64,000 nucleotides of DNA, from contig NZ_JAIHOM010000003.1 in assembly GCF_026130165.1 (NCBI RefSeq), positions 1 to 64,000 of the forward strand, in the 5' to 3' direction. This DNA comes from Spirulina subsalsa FACHB-351 (GTDB lineage Bacteria > Cyanobacteriota > Cyanobacteriia > Cyanobacteriales > Spirulinaceae). The notes below the pieces were generated by a model. It was not told where the DNA came from. It worked only from the letters and a program-made list of their open reading frames with translations, and did no database searches. The translations under genes and the position numbers were made by a program. Below, in pieces: positions 38,913 to 47,529 of this stretch (positions within the stretch are counted from its first letter, which is position 1; the number at the start of each line of letters is the position of its first letter).

Positions 38913-39298
38913 CTTTTAACCGCTAATCTGGTTCAAAAATCCTTGCACCAGAAACCCGATTTCTTGACCGTTATTCGTCATCCGTTCACCTGACCGATTA
39001 CTAATAATCGGTGAGAAATCGGGTTTTTCTCCCAAGATATAAAGCAACATCTCCAAGCTGTATAAGCCCTTGCTTTTCAGTAAAACTACGCAACCCTAAC
39101 TATAATATAGCTATTCCTAATGAGACGTGAACTCTGGGCTATTGTCCTATGTCGATTCCAGGCGAGCCTTTTTTGCACGACTCAGATAGGTTCGCTATAT
39201 TACACAAATATTACAAAAAATAAAGTTTGACTTGACAACCCAACGCAATCTTAGGGATAAGTAGAAAAATTCATCCATCCCACTAGACTTTAAGCGTC
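38913..39298. other. Spacer between chlB and the 39-kb gene pair
   Basis: 386 bp. It begins with a nested terminator-like hairpin (38952-39026). The remainder (39100-39298) is AT-rich and probably contains the promoter for the pair. TTGACTTGACAACC at 39227-39240 holds a TTGACA-like -35, but no good -10 at the right spacing. No small gene seen. Confidence 0.5.
38952..39026 (+). terminator. Nested hairpin downstream of chlB
   Basis: Outer arms AAACCCGATTTCT (38952-38964) and AGAAATCGGGTTT (39014-39026) pair perfectly. Inside, ACCGATTA/TAATCGGT (38993-39000 with 39005-39012) forms a second stem with a 4-base loop. A T-run (TTT) and C/T tract follow, suggesting termination. It belongs to the AAACCCG hairpin family. 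Confidence 0.6.
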
Positions 39299-42200
39299 AT
39301 GGTCAATCAACTCAGAGAAAATAACAATGATCTGCCTACCGTAGATTATAAGGACTTACTGACACAGATTATTGACACACTGCAAACCTCATCAGGACCC
39401 TATTTTAGCATTATTGAAAAAACAGTTGAAAACAAATCTAACAAAACTGGAACATCCGATCAATCCGAAAAAAAATCCTATCAACGTTTTATTTTAGATA
39501 TTGATCAAATTGCTACAACTGTCTCTCAAAAACCAATCCCCAATCCATTAAGTCGTATTGGTTATCATAAAATAACAACCCTTAACCTAGTCGCAGAATG
39601 CCAAGAACAATTTCCCAGCCAGATTAGGCAAATCCAGCAACTTCTTCAAAACCTACTACAAAACGCTGTCAAACAATATTTACAAAAACAGAGAAAATCA
39701 CCCCTTCCTCTTCCAGAATTTATCAAGCAGTTAATTGTCAATTTGTCAAGTTTTGACCAGAGCAAAGCTACAGCTAATTTTAACTATCCTTTCAGCACCC
39801 CTAACCAACTGTACAAGCAGCGATTAACTCTTGATAATCAATCCACCCGAGAAAAATGTTTGCGCTTTCACAAGTTAACCATTCGCGTCAATCATGGGAC
39901 AAACTTTGACGAGCAAGTTAAAGAGGGAATTTTCAACTATTTAGACCAAAATTTTAACAACTACTCTGCACAGGAGCAAGAGGAATTAGAGGAGATTGTT
40001 GACGACTTATATAATAAACGGCAAGAACCGAACAATGATTTTTCTAAACTGAAGAAAATCATTAATCAAGAGACATTAGGTAAATTAAAACGCAAAACTC
40101 AGATTTTTTATCTCCAGTTTTTGTTAGACCAATATTATCAGAACAGAAAAGAAGAAACCGAGGAAGAAGGAGCAATTTATTTACAAACTTTAATTCGACG
40201 ACTCCAGTATATTGATGAATTTATAAATTTAGAGCATTACGCTGACGGTGATTATGAAATTACGCACTCCAAGGGCAGCATTAATTACCGAGATATATTT
40301 GCTCGTGAAGATGCCTTTAAGGAATTGCCTGTTATCCCCCTGATTGTCGGAAATCTAGGGGAATCTCGTCTAGATGGAGCCATTGAATTTACACTGGGTC
40401 TAAAACTTAAGCTCAATGGAGATGTTAACACATCTGAAGGTGAATCTTCTTTTCAGTATTACCTTGATTTGTTCAATCCTGATAGTTCACTTCATCAAGA
40501 AACCCTCAAAAAACGATTTGGTTTGCAAAGAATCCTCAAAGTTGCTTTGCTTTATTTCTTTGTCTTTGCTTGTGACAATCCTAATGAACCAGATTATCAC
40601 CCAATTAAGGATCTAAACTATAATCCCATTGAAAAATTCGAGTCAAATATTTTACCCGCTTTCCGAATATCTGAAACGGATATGTTCGCTATGTTAGTGA
40701 AAATTCGTAAAGGTTTGATTGGTTATAAAGTCGAAGAAAAAATCAATAAACTTGTTGGTTTTCTTAAAAAGGTAATTGACTATAAAACTCTAGCAAAACC
40801 CCAAGAAAAGCCAGCCTATCTGACCTTAAAAAACCGTCTACTGAAAGACAACCTCCGAGAAATCATTGACGAACAAACAGTATTTGATAAATCGGTGACA
40901 GGTAATCCTAAGTTAGCGTTGAAATATATAGATGTTACTGAAGCACGATCTCAAGAAAATACCTTTTTGAGTATTCCTGTCACCCTGATTATTGGTGATT
41001 TGCACTATTTTTTAACTCAAGACAAGCAATCTTTCAAGATGCAGTATGACATTGAACCTGTTAAAGCGTTACCTATCATTTTCTATGTGAAGAATCATCC
41101 AGCATCTGCTCAATACTATGAAAATCAATTCAACAAACGGAATTGCTTAGTTTTCCCCCATCAACAAGCAAAACCCAGTGAGACAGAGAACTTTTTCTAT
41201 AACTTCACTTTTTCGCTCCTGACTTTCACTACTTTAAGTATTTTGCTCAAAAAAGAACGCTTATTTTTACCCCTTTTACGTCTAGATATTGAAAAAGGTG
41301 ATAGTGCGGGATTGCGCGAGAAGTTTATGTATAACTTCTCTAAAGTTTTAGCACATTTATTAAATGAACAACATCGTTCTAATGCACAGGGGATTGATGT
41401 TCGTTCTCCCAACTCTTATAAGGTTCTCAATGCCATGAGTTCCCTATATTCTGTGCTACCCAAAACCTTTACCCTTCCTCAGCTAACACAACTAGATAAA
41501 CTGGCAATTATTATTGTCTCTAGTCGTGAACATGATCGGAGTTGGAAACCGGAGATTAAGCAGAAATATTCTACCCTTATGGGGGAAGTGGTAGGCATCC
41601 TGCGGGAACCTAATAATACAATCAAGTATCGTCTCATTCAGACCTTTTCTGCCAATTATGATCGGGAGACATTATTCACACAACCTATTGTCATGGCTGA
41701 TGTTATTCAAAAGTTATATCGTCAAGGATATCGACATATTATTTATATTGCCAAAGCACCCTACACCAGCACCTTACATTTAACCCAAAATCAAGATGAT
41801 GAGGACTTATTCTTTATGTCTAAGGATATCATGCGGTTACTCAAGGGACAGTATCAGGATTTAAATATCTACCCCATGTTTTTCGACAAATACTATGTAG
41901 TCCCCTTGGAAAAACTAGCCCAATCCCTTTATATTGAAGATACAGCAGAACTGACTCGTTTAGCTGAAGATGACAATAAAATGTTTGCTGTTTTCTTCAA
42001 CCTATTTAATGGTCAAGCCGTAAGAGAAGTCAATCGAACCTATCGAGGAGTGATTTCCTACAGCACCTTGTTGAATTTTTATGAGGGAATTCTAGGAGAT
42101 CAAAAAATTCGGCAAGGATTAATTGATGCAGGACAACTTAAGCAAGATATCTTACAGTATCTAACACTGTTTCACTTTGCCAAATATGAGAAAGGGGGTA

Positions 42201-42355
42201 AAAAGCTCCAGTTAAAACTTGACCCCTATGAGAATTTAATCGGAGATAAGTCGGTGAGTAAGTTAGCGTTAATTCCCCATGCTAACGAAAAGGTTGAGTT
42301 CAATGTTTTGGCTTTTTTAACTCGCGTTCAAGAAATTTTACACACCAAACAGTAA
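39299..42355 (+). CDS. Large protein of unknown function; possible PIWI/RNase H-like C-terminus
   Basis: A 1018-residue soluble protein I cannot assign to a named family. The N-terminal 500 residues are Lys/Gln/Asn/Leu-rich and mostly helical, with an acidic E-rich stretch (about 223-292). Residues about 540-720 look alpha/beta. The C-terminus (about 728-935) has alternating strands and helices: LAIIIVSSREHD (about 731-742), RHIIYIAKAPYTSTLHL (about 812-828), LFFMSKDI, IYPMFFDKYYVV (about 857-868), YRGVISYSTLLNFYEG (about 915-930). That order resembles an RNase H/PIWI-like fold, but the catalytic tetrad is not evident. The stop lies 2 bp before the start of the helicase gene, so the two form an operon. 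Codon use is AT-richer than the neighbours, and no HIP1 octamer was seen in this gene, hinting at acquisition. Confidence 0.6.
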   Translation: MVNQLRENNNDLPTVDYKDLLTQIIDTLQTSSGPYFSIIEKTVENKSNKTGTSDQSEKKSYQRFILDIDQIATTVSQKPIPNPLSRIGYHKITTLNLVAECQEQFPSQIRQIQQLLQNLLQNAVKQYLQKQRKSPLPLPEFIKQLIVNLSSFDQSKATANFNYPFSTPNQLYKQRLTLDNQSTREKCLRFHKLTIRVNHGTNFDEQVKEGIFNYLDQNFNNYSAQEQEELEEIVDDLYNKRQEPNNDFSKLKKIINQETLGKLKRKTQIFYLQFLLDQYYQNRKEETEEEGAIYLQTLIRRLQYIDEFINLEHYADGDYEITHSKGSINYRDIFAREDAFKELPVIPLIVGNLGESRLDGAIEFTLGLKLKLNGDVNTSEGESSFQYYLDLFNPDSSLHQETLKKRFGLQRILKVALLYFFVFACDNPNEPDYHPIKDLNYNPIEKFESNILPAFRISETDMFAMLVKIRKGLIGYKVEEKINKLVGFLKKVIDYKTLAKPQEKPAYLTLKNRLLKDNLREIIDEQTVFDKSVTGNPKLALKYIDVTEARSQENTFLSIPVTLIIGDLHYFLTQDKQSFKMQYDIEPVKALPIIFYVKNHPASAQYYENQFNKRNCLVFPHQQAKPSETENFFYNFTFSLLTFTTLSILLKKERLFLPLLRLDIEKGDSAGLREKFMYNFSKVLAHLLNEQHRSNAQGIDVRSPNSYKVLNAMSSLYSVLPKTFTLPQLTQLDKLAIIIVSSREHDRSWKPEIKQKYSTLMGEVVGILREPNNTIKYRLIQTFSANYDRETLFTQPIVMADVIQKLYRQGYRHIIYIAKAPYTSTLHLTQNQDDEDLFFMSKDIMRLLKGQYQDLNIYPMFFDKYYVVPLEKLAQSLYIEDTAELTRLAEDDNKMFAVFFNLFNGQAVREVNRTYRGVISYSTLLNFYEGILGDQKIRQGLIDAGQLKQDILQYLTLFHFAKYEKGGKKLQLKLDPYENLIGDKSVSKLALIPHANEKVEFNVLAFLTRVQEILHTKQ

Positions 42356-42357
42356 TC

Positions 42358-45300
42358 ATGATGAAATCAGAAATTTCTGCGGATTTAGGCCGTTTATTTG
42401 AAGTTGGCTTTAATTTAGGGTTGTTAACGGGCATCAAGCAGTCTAAGGTACAACATTCCTATGGAAATTTGTATCAAAAAGACTTGCAAAATATCCGATT
42501 TTCTGAGATGGCGAAAACCTTATTAAGTCAAGTCACCAGTCCTCAAGAAAAAAGGGTTTTAGAAAAGTGGAGTCAGTTCTTTTTGTTACGAGGTTTTTTA
42601 GCGGGGTTAAATTTTTGGCGAGAGTATCTGGAATTTGTTTTTCCGGGGGAAAGTTCAAGGGTGGAGGTGGTTTATTTGCAATGTTGTTTTAGGGGAGACA
42701 ATAGTTTAGGACAAAATCGCAAGGAGGGGGACAGTTGGGAACGAGATGTTTTGCAACAGTTTCCTAATCTTTCTTCGGTGGATTCTATTATTGCACGCTA
42801 CAAACAAGGAGGACAGTTTCTCAAGGCAGATACTCTGTTATTGTTGCGCTTAAATAGGAGACAGGTTAAGTATAGACTGGTGTGTGTTGATTTATCTGCT
42901 TTTGTTGCTCAGTTTGCTCCTGAAGGGGAAGATTTAGGTTTTATTCGGATTATCAAGAATTTATTGTGGCGAGAGATTAATCATTTTCGCTCTAAGAGTG
43001 TGTTTGCTCAGTTACGACTGGATACCAGTTGCTTAGACTACTCATTATCACAGGCTTTGCGCAGTTATTTCAATGCGTTTTACTCTTCTGATAAGGAGAT
43101 GGTGAAGTTAATTCAAGCTGGGGGATATGCTTACAGTTTTTATCAATTTCTCTGCGAGAGGGAAATTATTAATCCAGAGGATGGGAAAACCTCAATTCTC
43201 TTTAATATTATTGGATATACCAATCGTGGACTCTCTTCTGTTTGCGTGAATCCCCAACAACAGGAAAGTCAGGAATTTTTAGCCACTTGCCAGAAGATTT
43301 ATCAAGAATACGAAAGAGATCAGGGGATTGATGAGACTCGGGAGCGTGTGTTAAATAAGATTAAACGGAGTGTGTCGCGCAGTTTTGAGGGGGGGAGGGA
43401 TTTTGTTAATCAACTCCTGAGTATTACTCCGAATCAGAGGACTTGTATAGAACATCAAGAAATCATTACAGGATTTGCTAATTCTGTGGGGGAGGTGTCT
43501 CCTGAGTTGCGGGAGAAACTGGGATTGGGGGAGGGGATAAATCTACAAGATGCCCATCAGGAGTTAGTGATGCGATCGCTTTCTCCCGACAATTCCCGTC
43601 CTTTCCTCTTCCTGACGGGGAATCCGGGAATTGGGAAAACCACCGCGATCGCCAAATTCCTACAAAATCATGCCGACGAGGGGTTTTTATTCCTCTATGC
43701 CAGTCCTCGGAAACAGGTCAATCTCGATATCCTAGAGAAGTTCAAAAAGCGCCACACTCAGCAACTCTTTCAGGATGGGGTGTTTACCCTTAACTCCCAC
43801 GCCAACCTGATTAAAAACAACTCTGGCCGCCCTACCATTCAATATCAGTCTAATACACACCAAGAACATTTTCAACAATCCGGTATTGATTTTAAGGATA
43901 GTCGGATTCCAGAGAGTAGCAGAAACCGTCAAATTCCCCTAGAACGTCTTGATCAAAAGACCATTACTCCAGCCGAAAAATCTTCAGCAGGAGTCTTGCA
44001 GAGTGTTGCTAAAGCTATAACTGTATTAATCAATGAAAACATTTCTCATCAAATTGTGGCTACCGTTTCCATCCAATCTCTTAAACAAACTCGTCAAGGG
44101 GATACATTAGACCATTTGCAGGAAATCTTTAAAAATGCTTACCAGGAACGCGACCGAAAAATTTTGCCCGATAAAATGCAGAATATCTCCCGCAAACTCA
44201 AACATCTAATTATTATGATTGATGAAATTACGGGAGATGATACGGGAGTTGCTTTTTTACAACGCATTGAAGAATTTATCCGTAAATATAAATTAACCGA
44301 TCCCCAGTATGGCTTTAACTGCAAAGTGATCATTGCCGATGCGTCTTTAGTCGATGCCTCGGTAATTAATAAACACTTAGAAAAAATTGAACCAGAACCG
44401 GATAAAATTTACTTCAGACATTGCCAAACTCCCCCTGAAGCCATTTCCCTAAAAAGTTTCCAATTCAAACATCATCCCGCTACTCTGATCAATACCAATG
44501 CTTACCCAGCCAAACGTTTAACCATCACCTATAAAGTTTTTGTTCAATCCTATGCGTCTCAGGAGTCTGACAGCTTGCGTAGACAATATGAAAAGCAACT
44601 CGAAAAACAAGAAACCGACCGAATTTTTTCCGATGTGCAAACCTTGTTAGCCAATCCCCAAGTTGAACAGATTATTGTTTATATCCAAAATAAAAGTAAA
44701 CTGACCATCCTGATTGACCAATTAACCCAAAGCTTACCTAAATTTAGCAAAGGAGAAGACTATTTAGAAGTTCATGGCGACATTTCAGAATGGGAAAAAC
44801 AGCAACTTGAGCAATATAAAAATCAAGTCCGCGTGATTTTCATGACATCCTCTGGGAGTCGAGGTCTATCCTTCCCTAAAGCGAGACATATTCTAGTTGA
44901 AATCCCTCGCTTTGCCATTGAAAAAAACCTGATGGAAATTATCCAAGTCATTTATCGAGGTCGGGGAGATCGAGAGATTGATCAACAGGATAAGTTTTTA
45001 ACATTTTACCTGACAGAACGAGCCGTTTATTATAAAGAAGATGTAAAAAGTTCCTTGCAGAAAAGTATTTTAAACCTGTTTAATATTCTACTCTTACTCA
45101 AAGCTGCGATTTTAACCCGAATTCAGGGAGTGAGTCCGATTGGTAGTGATCAATTTTTAATCATTCCCATTGGGGGAAAATCCATGAGTGCAGCCGGACA
45201 AACCTTTTCTAATCAATTGGCTAGTTTAGTTCAGAGATTGCAAAAAGAAACCGCTAAAAATCCCAAGGATACTGTTCTTAAAGAGATTTTAGAGCAGTTA

Positions 45301-46041
45301 GAACCATTATTGGCGGCAACTGATTTTAGGCTGCATCAGAACAATGAGATCCCTAGCTTATCCCATGATATTGCTCAAAACTCCCTGTCGTACCTCCAGT
45401 TAAATCAAGATTTTACCCAGCAGTTTCTTAAACCGTTGCAGGGTAAAACTTTAGATCATTTACTCCAGTTTAATCATCTCGAATTAAGCTATTTAACGGG
45501 TAGTTTATTAATTGTTCCGTTAGCAGAAAAAAGGCTTGAAGAGACGTATTTATTGCGCCTAAATAACATTCTAAAATATCAAGATGGTCACTTACTAGAA
45601 TTGATGAAAAAAGTCAGTTTCCGTCCCCAATATCCAGATGAGTTAAAAGAGCAGATAGTCAATGCTATCCAGTTAATTGAAGCGGTGAGAGACTCGGAAC
45701 GCTCCCAACAATTTCAACAATTCAGTCAACGTTTAGAACGATATTATGCTATTCCCCTTTTCGTCTTTATTGTGGGTGATATTTTGCGAGAATTTTTTGA
45801 GCAAAAGCAAGAACAAGCAAAAGAAGATTCATTTCGGGAAATTTTAGCTCAATATGTCCGGTCAATCTATCCCGTTGATTCTAATATTTTACCGATTGGC
45901 TATCAGTATGAAGAATTTCCTTTTGTCGTGTTTCACAGTTGTAGTTTGAAAGAAATCCGTCAACAGGCTTTCTCAGAACAATACTTACTAAACTCTCCGA
46001 CGTTAAATGTTTTGAACTTAATTTTATCAAAACCTGATTAA
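42358..46041 (+). CDS. Large SF2-like helicase/NTPase with long N-terminal region
   Basis: A 1227-residue protein translationally coupled to the preceding gene. Helicase motifs: Walker A FLTGNPGIGKTTAIAKF (about 417-433), motif Ia-like LYASPRKQVNLDILEKF, Walker B LIIMIDEITGDD (about 616-627), motif IV-like QIIVYIQNKSKLTIL (about 780), motif V VRVIFMTSSGSRGLSFPKARHILVEIP (about 823-850), motif VI QVIYRGRGDRE (about 862-872). DEIT replaces the classical DEAH/DEAD. The N-terminal 400 residues hold KADTLLLLRL...YRLVCVDLS (about 156-180), reminiscent of a PD-(D/E)XK strand pair, unproven. The C-terminal 300 residues have no obvious domain. Two HIP1 octamers lie near 43571-43652. Confidence 0.75.
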   Translation: MMKSEISADLGRLFEVGFNLGLLTGIKQSKVQHSYGNLYQKDLQNIRFSEMAKTLLSQVTSPQEKRVLEKWSQFFLLRGFLAGLNFWREYLEFVFPGESSRVEVVYLQCCFRGDNSLGQNRKEGDSWERDVLQQFPNLSSVDSIIARYKQGGQFLKADTLLLLRLNRRQVKYRLVCVDLSAFVAQFAPEGEDLGFIRIIKNLLWREINHFRSKSVFAQLRLDTSCLDYSLSQALRSYFNAFYSSDKEMVKLIQAGGYAYSFYQFLCEREIINPEDGKTSILFNIIGYTNRGLSSVCVNPQQQESQEFLATCQKIYQEYERDQGIDETRERVLNKIKRSVSRSFEGGRDFVNQLLSITPNQRTCIEHQEIITGFANSVGEVSPELREKLGLGEGINLQDAHQELVMRSLSPDNSRPFLFLTGNPGIGKTTAIAKFLQNHADEGFLFLYASPRKQVNLDILEKFKKRHTQQLFQDGVFTLNSHANLIKNNSGRPTIQYQSNTHQEHFQQSGIDFKDSRIPESSRNRQIPLERLDQKTITPAEKSSAGVLQSVAKAITVLINENISHQIVATVSIQSLKQTRQGDTLDHLQEIFKNAYQERDRKILPDKMQNISRKLKHLIIMIDEITGDDTGVAFLQRIEEFIRKYKLTDPQYGFNCKVIIADASLVDASVINKHLEKIEPEPDKIYFRHCQTPPEAISLKSFQFKHHPATLINTNAYPAKRLTITYKVFVQSYASQESDSLRRQYEKQLEKQETDRIFSDVQTLLANPQVEQIIVYIQNKSKLTILIDQLTQSLPKFSKGEDYLEVHGDISEWEKQQLEQYKNQVRVIFMTSSGSRGLSFPKARHILVEIPRFAIEKNLMEIIQVIYRGRGDREIDQQDKFLTFYLTERAVYYKEDVKSSLQKSILNLFNILLLLKAAILTRIQGVSPIGSDQFLIIPIGGKSMSAAGQTFSNQLASLVQRLQKETAKNPKDTVLKEILEQLEPLLAATDFRLHQNNEIPSLSHDIAQNSLSYLQLNQDFTQQFLKPLQGKTLDHLLQFNHLELSYLTGSLLIVPLAEKRLEETYLLRLNNILKYQDGHLLELMKKVSFRPQYPDELKEQIVNAIQLIEAVRDSERSQQFQQFSQRLERYYAIPLFVFIVGDILREFFEQKQEQAKEDSFREILAQYVRSIYPVDSNILPIGYQYEEFPFVVFHSCSLKEIRQQAFSEQYLLNSPTLNVLNLILSKPD

Positions 46042-46066
46042 CGACCAAGCCCTAAGAAAAAGACCC

Positions 46067-46100
46067 GGGGACAAGCAAACGAGTGAAGATCGCTTGCCCC
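46067..46100. terminator. Hairpin between convergent helicase and ABC genes
   Basis: GGGG-A-CAAGC (46067-46076) pairs with GCTTG-CCCC (46092-46100) around a 15-base loop with one bulged A. It sits between the helicase stop (46041) and the stop of the convergent substrate-binding protein (46111). There is no long T-tract on either side, so termination is only probable. Confidence 0.5.
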
Positions 46101-46110
46101 CAATATGTCC

Positions 46111-47394
46111 TTAACTTTGGGCTTGGTCCCACTGTTGAGCAGCATCAGCCAGCGCTTGTTCTACAGTTTTTTGCCCTAACATCGCCGCCTGTAAGTTTTC
46201 ATAAATTGCCCTTTGCAACACATTCAAATTGTCCATGACGGGGATTAACACCTCAGCATCCTGTAACTGTTTCGCCCCCACTAAAACCGCCTCCTCTTGG
46301 GGTGACAACTCACTAGAGCTTTCCAATACCTCAATAAATTCCGCCACCGCTTCCTGAGTCGAGGGCAACACCTTCGCCTCTTGGGCAAACGCTAACTGGT
46401 TTTGACTATTGGTGACAAACAGAGCAAACTTAACCGCTTCTTCCGGGTGTCGGGTGGTGCGGGGAATGGTTAAATTCATCACCGCCACATTCTTCTTGCC
46501 CGTCTCCCCCGTGATTTCCGGTGCAACTCCCGAGACTTGAGCAATATCCGGCGCATTGGTGGCGATCGCATTTAAAAACTGTGGTCCCGTCGCCACCAGC
46601 GCCGCCTCCCCCGTTTGATACAGGTCTATACCATAACGATGCCCCCTTGTCAAGATTTCCGGCGGTAATAATCCCTCCCGATAGAGATTAACCCAGTATT
46701 CAAACGCCGCCACCCCTTCAGGACTATTAAACGCCGCCTTCCCCGACTCATCCACCAACATCACCCCCATTTTGACCAAAGACTCCAAAACCGCCCCCGA
46801 ATCTTCAGGAATCAGAGTCACAAACAGCGTAAACTTACCCGTCCTATCCTTCACCTGACGCGCCACCCTAGCCAAGTCCTCATAGGTTTGGGGCGGATTC
46901 TCAATCCCCGCCGCCTCCAACAGCGCCCGATTATAAATCGTCACCTGAGTCGTTAAATACCAAGGCAGACCAAACGTCTTCCCATTCAGCGTGCTAGCCT
47001 GCCAAATCTTCGGTAAATACAGCCGTTGGTCATCCTCAGACAATTGTTCATCCAAATTCAGCCAAGCCTCACGACTCGCCAACTGAGAGGCAAACTTGGG
47101 ATTCAAGTTCACCACATCCGGAGCCGTATTGGCCGCCACCGAGGTGAGAATTTTACTCTCCATCGCCTCCCAAGGCACATCCACCCAGCGCACCTTAACC
47201 CCCGGATTTTCCGCCTCAAACTCCTCAATCAACCCCTCAAAATAGGCCGTAAATTGGGGTTGGAGTTGCATCGTCCAGAACTCAATCTCCGTTCCCGACG
47301 TAGCCGCCGGACGGGAACAACTCACTAACCAACTGACCCCAATCCCCAACAGGGCAAACAGCCCCAAACGAAACCATTTCGACCATTTATTCAT
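46111..47394 (-). CDS. ABC transporter sugar-type substrate-binding lipoprotein
   Basis: A 427-residue extracytoplasmic protein of the bacterial extracellular solute-binding family 1 (COG1653). I use the ATG at 47394 because MNKWSKWFRLGLFALLGIGVSWLVSC has a proper lipoprotein signal with the lipobox LVSC; the longer frame from 47472 adds 26 acidic residues. The domain has EFWTMQLQPQFTAYFEGLIEEFEAENPGVKVRWVDVPWEAM, ...DVVNLNPKFASQLASREAWLNLDEQL and ...TFGLPWYLTTQVTIYNRALLEAAG. The ligand is probably a carbohydrate. No permease or ATPase genes are adjacent. Confidence 0.9.
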   Translation of the reverse strand: MNKWSKWFRLGLFALLGIGVSWLVSCSRPAATSGTEIEFWTMQLQPQFTAYFEGLIEEFEAENPGVKVRWVDVPWEAMESKILTSVAANTAPDVVNLNPKFASQLASREAWLNLDEQLSEDDQRLYLPKIWQASTLNGKTFGLPWYLTTQVTIYNRALLEAAGIENPPQTYEDLARVARQVKDRTGKFTLFVTLIPEDSGAVLESLVKMGVMLVDESGKAAFNSPEGVAAFEYWVNLYREGLLPPEILTRGHRYGIDLYQTGEAALVATGPQFLNAIATNAPDIAQVSGVAPEITGETGKKNVAVMNLTIPRTTRHPEEAVKFALFVTNSQNQLAFAQEAKVLPSTQEAVAEFIEVLESSSELSPQEEAVLVGAKQLQDAEVLIPVMDNLNVLQRAIYENLQAAMLGQKTVEQALADAAQQWDQAQS

Positions 47395-47529
47395 AAAATC
47401 GCCTTCCAATTGACTTCCGTCCAGAGAAAAATCTTCCCAGTCCAGCCATTCTAGGCTAGATTTGAGTAGCATTAGAGAAAAGCCCCTCTAGGCATTCATC
47501 CAGCTTCAAGCTCAACGACCAAAACACCT

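Noticed and set aside
39227-39260. Strong promoter for the two-gene island
   Set aside because: TTGACA is present but no acceptable -10 element at 16-18 bp was found.
39299-42355. Confident assignment to pPIWI-RE or Argonaute
   Set aside because: Only strand order resembles PIWI; the catalytic and signature residues could not be matched by eye, so I report it only as a hypothesis.
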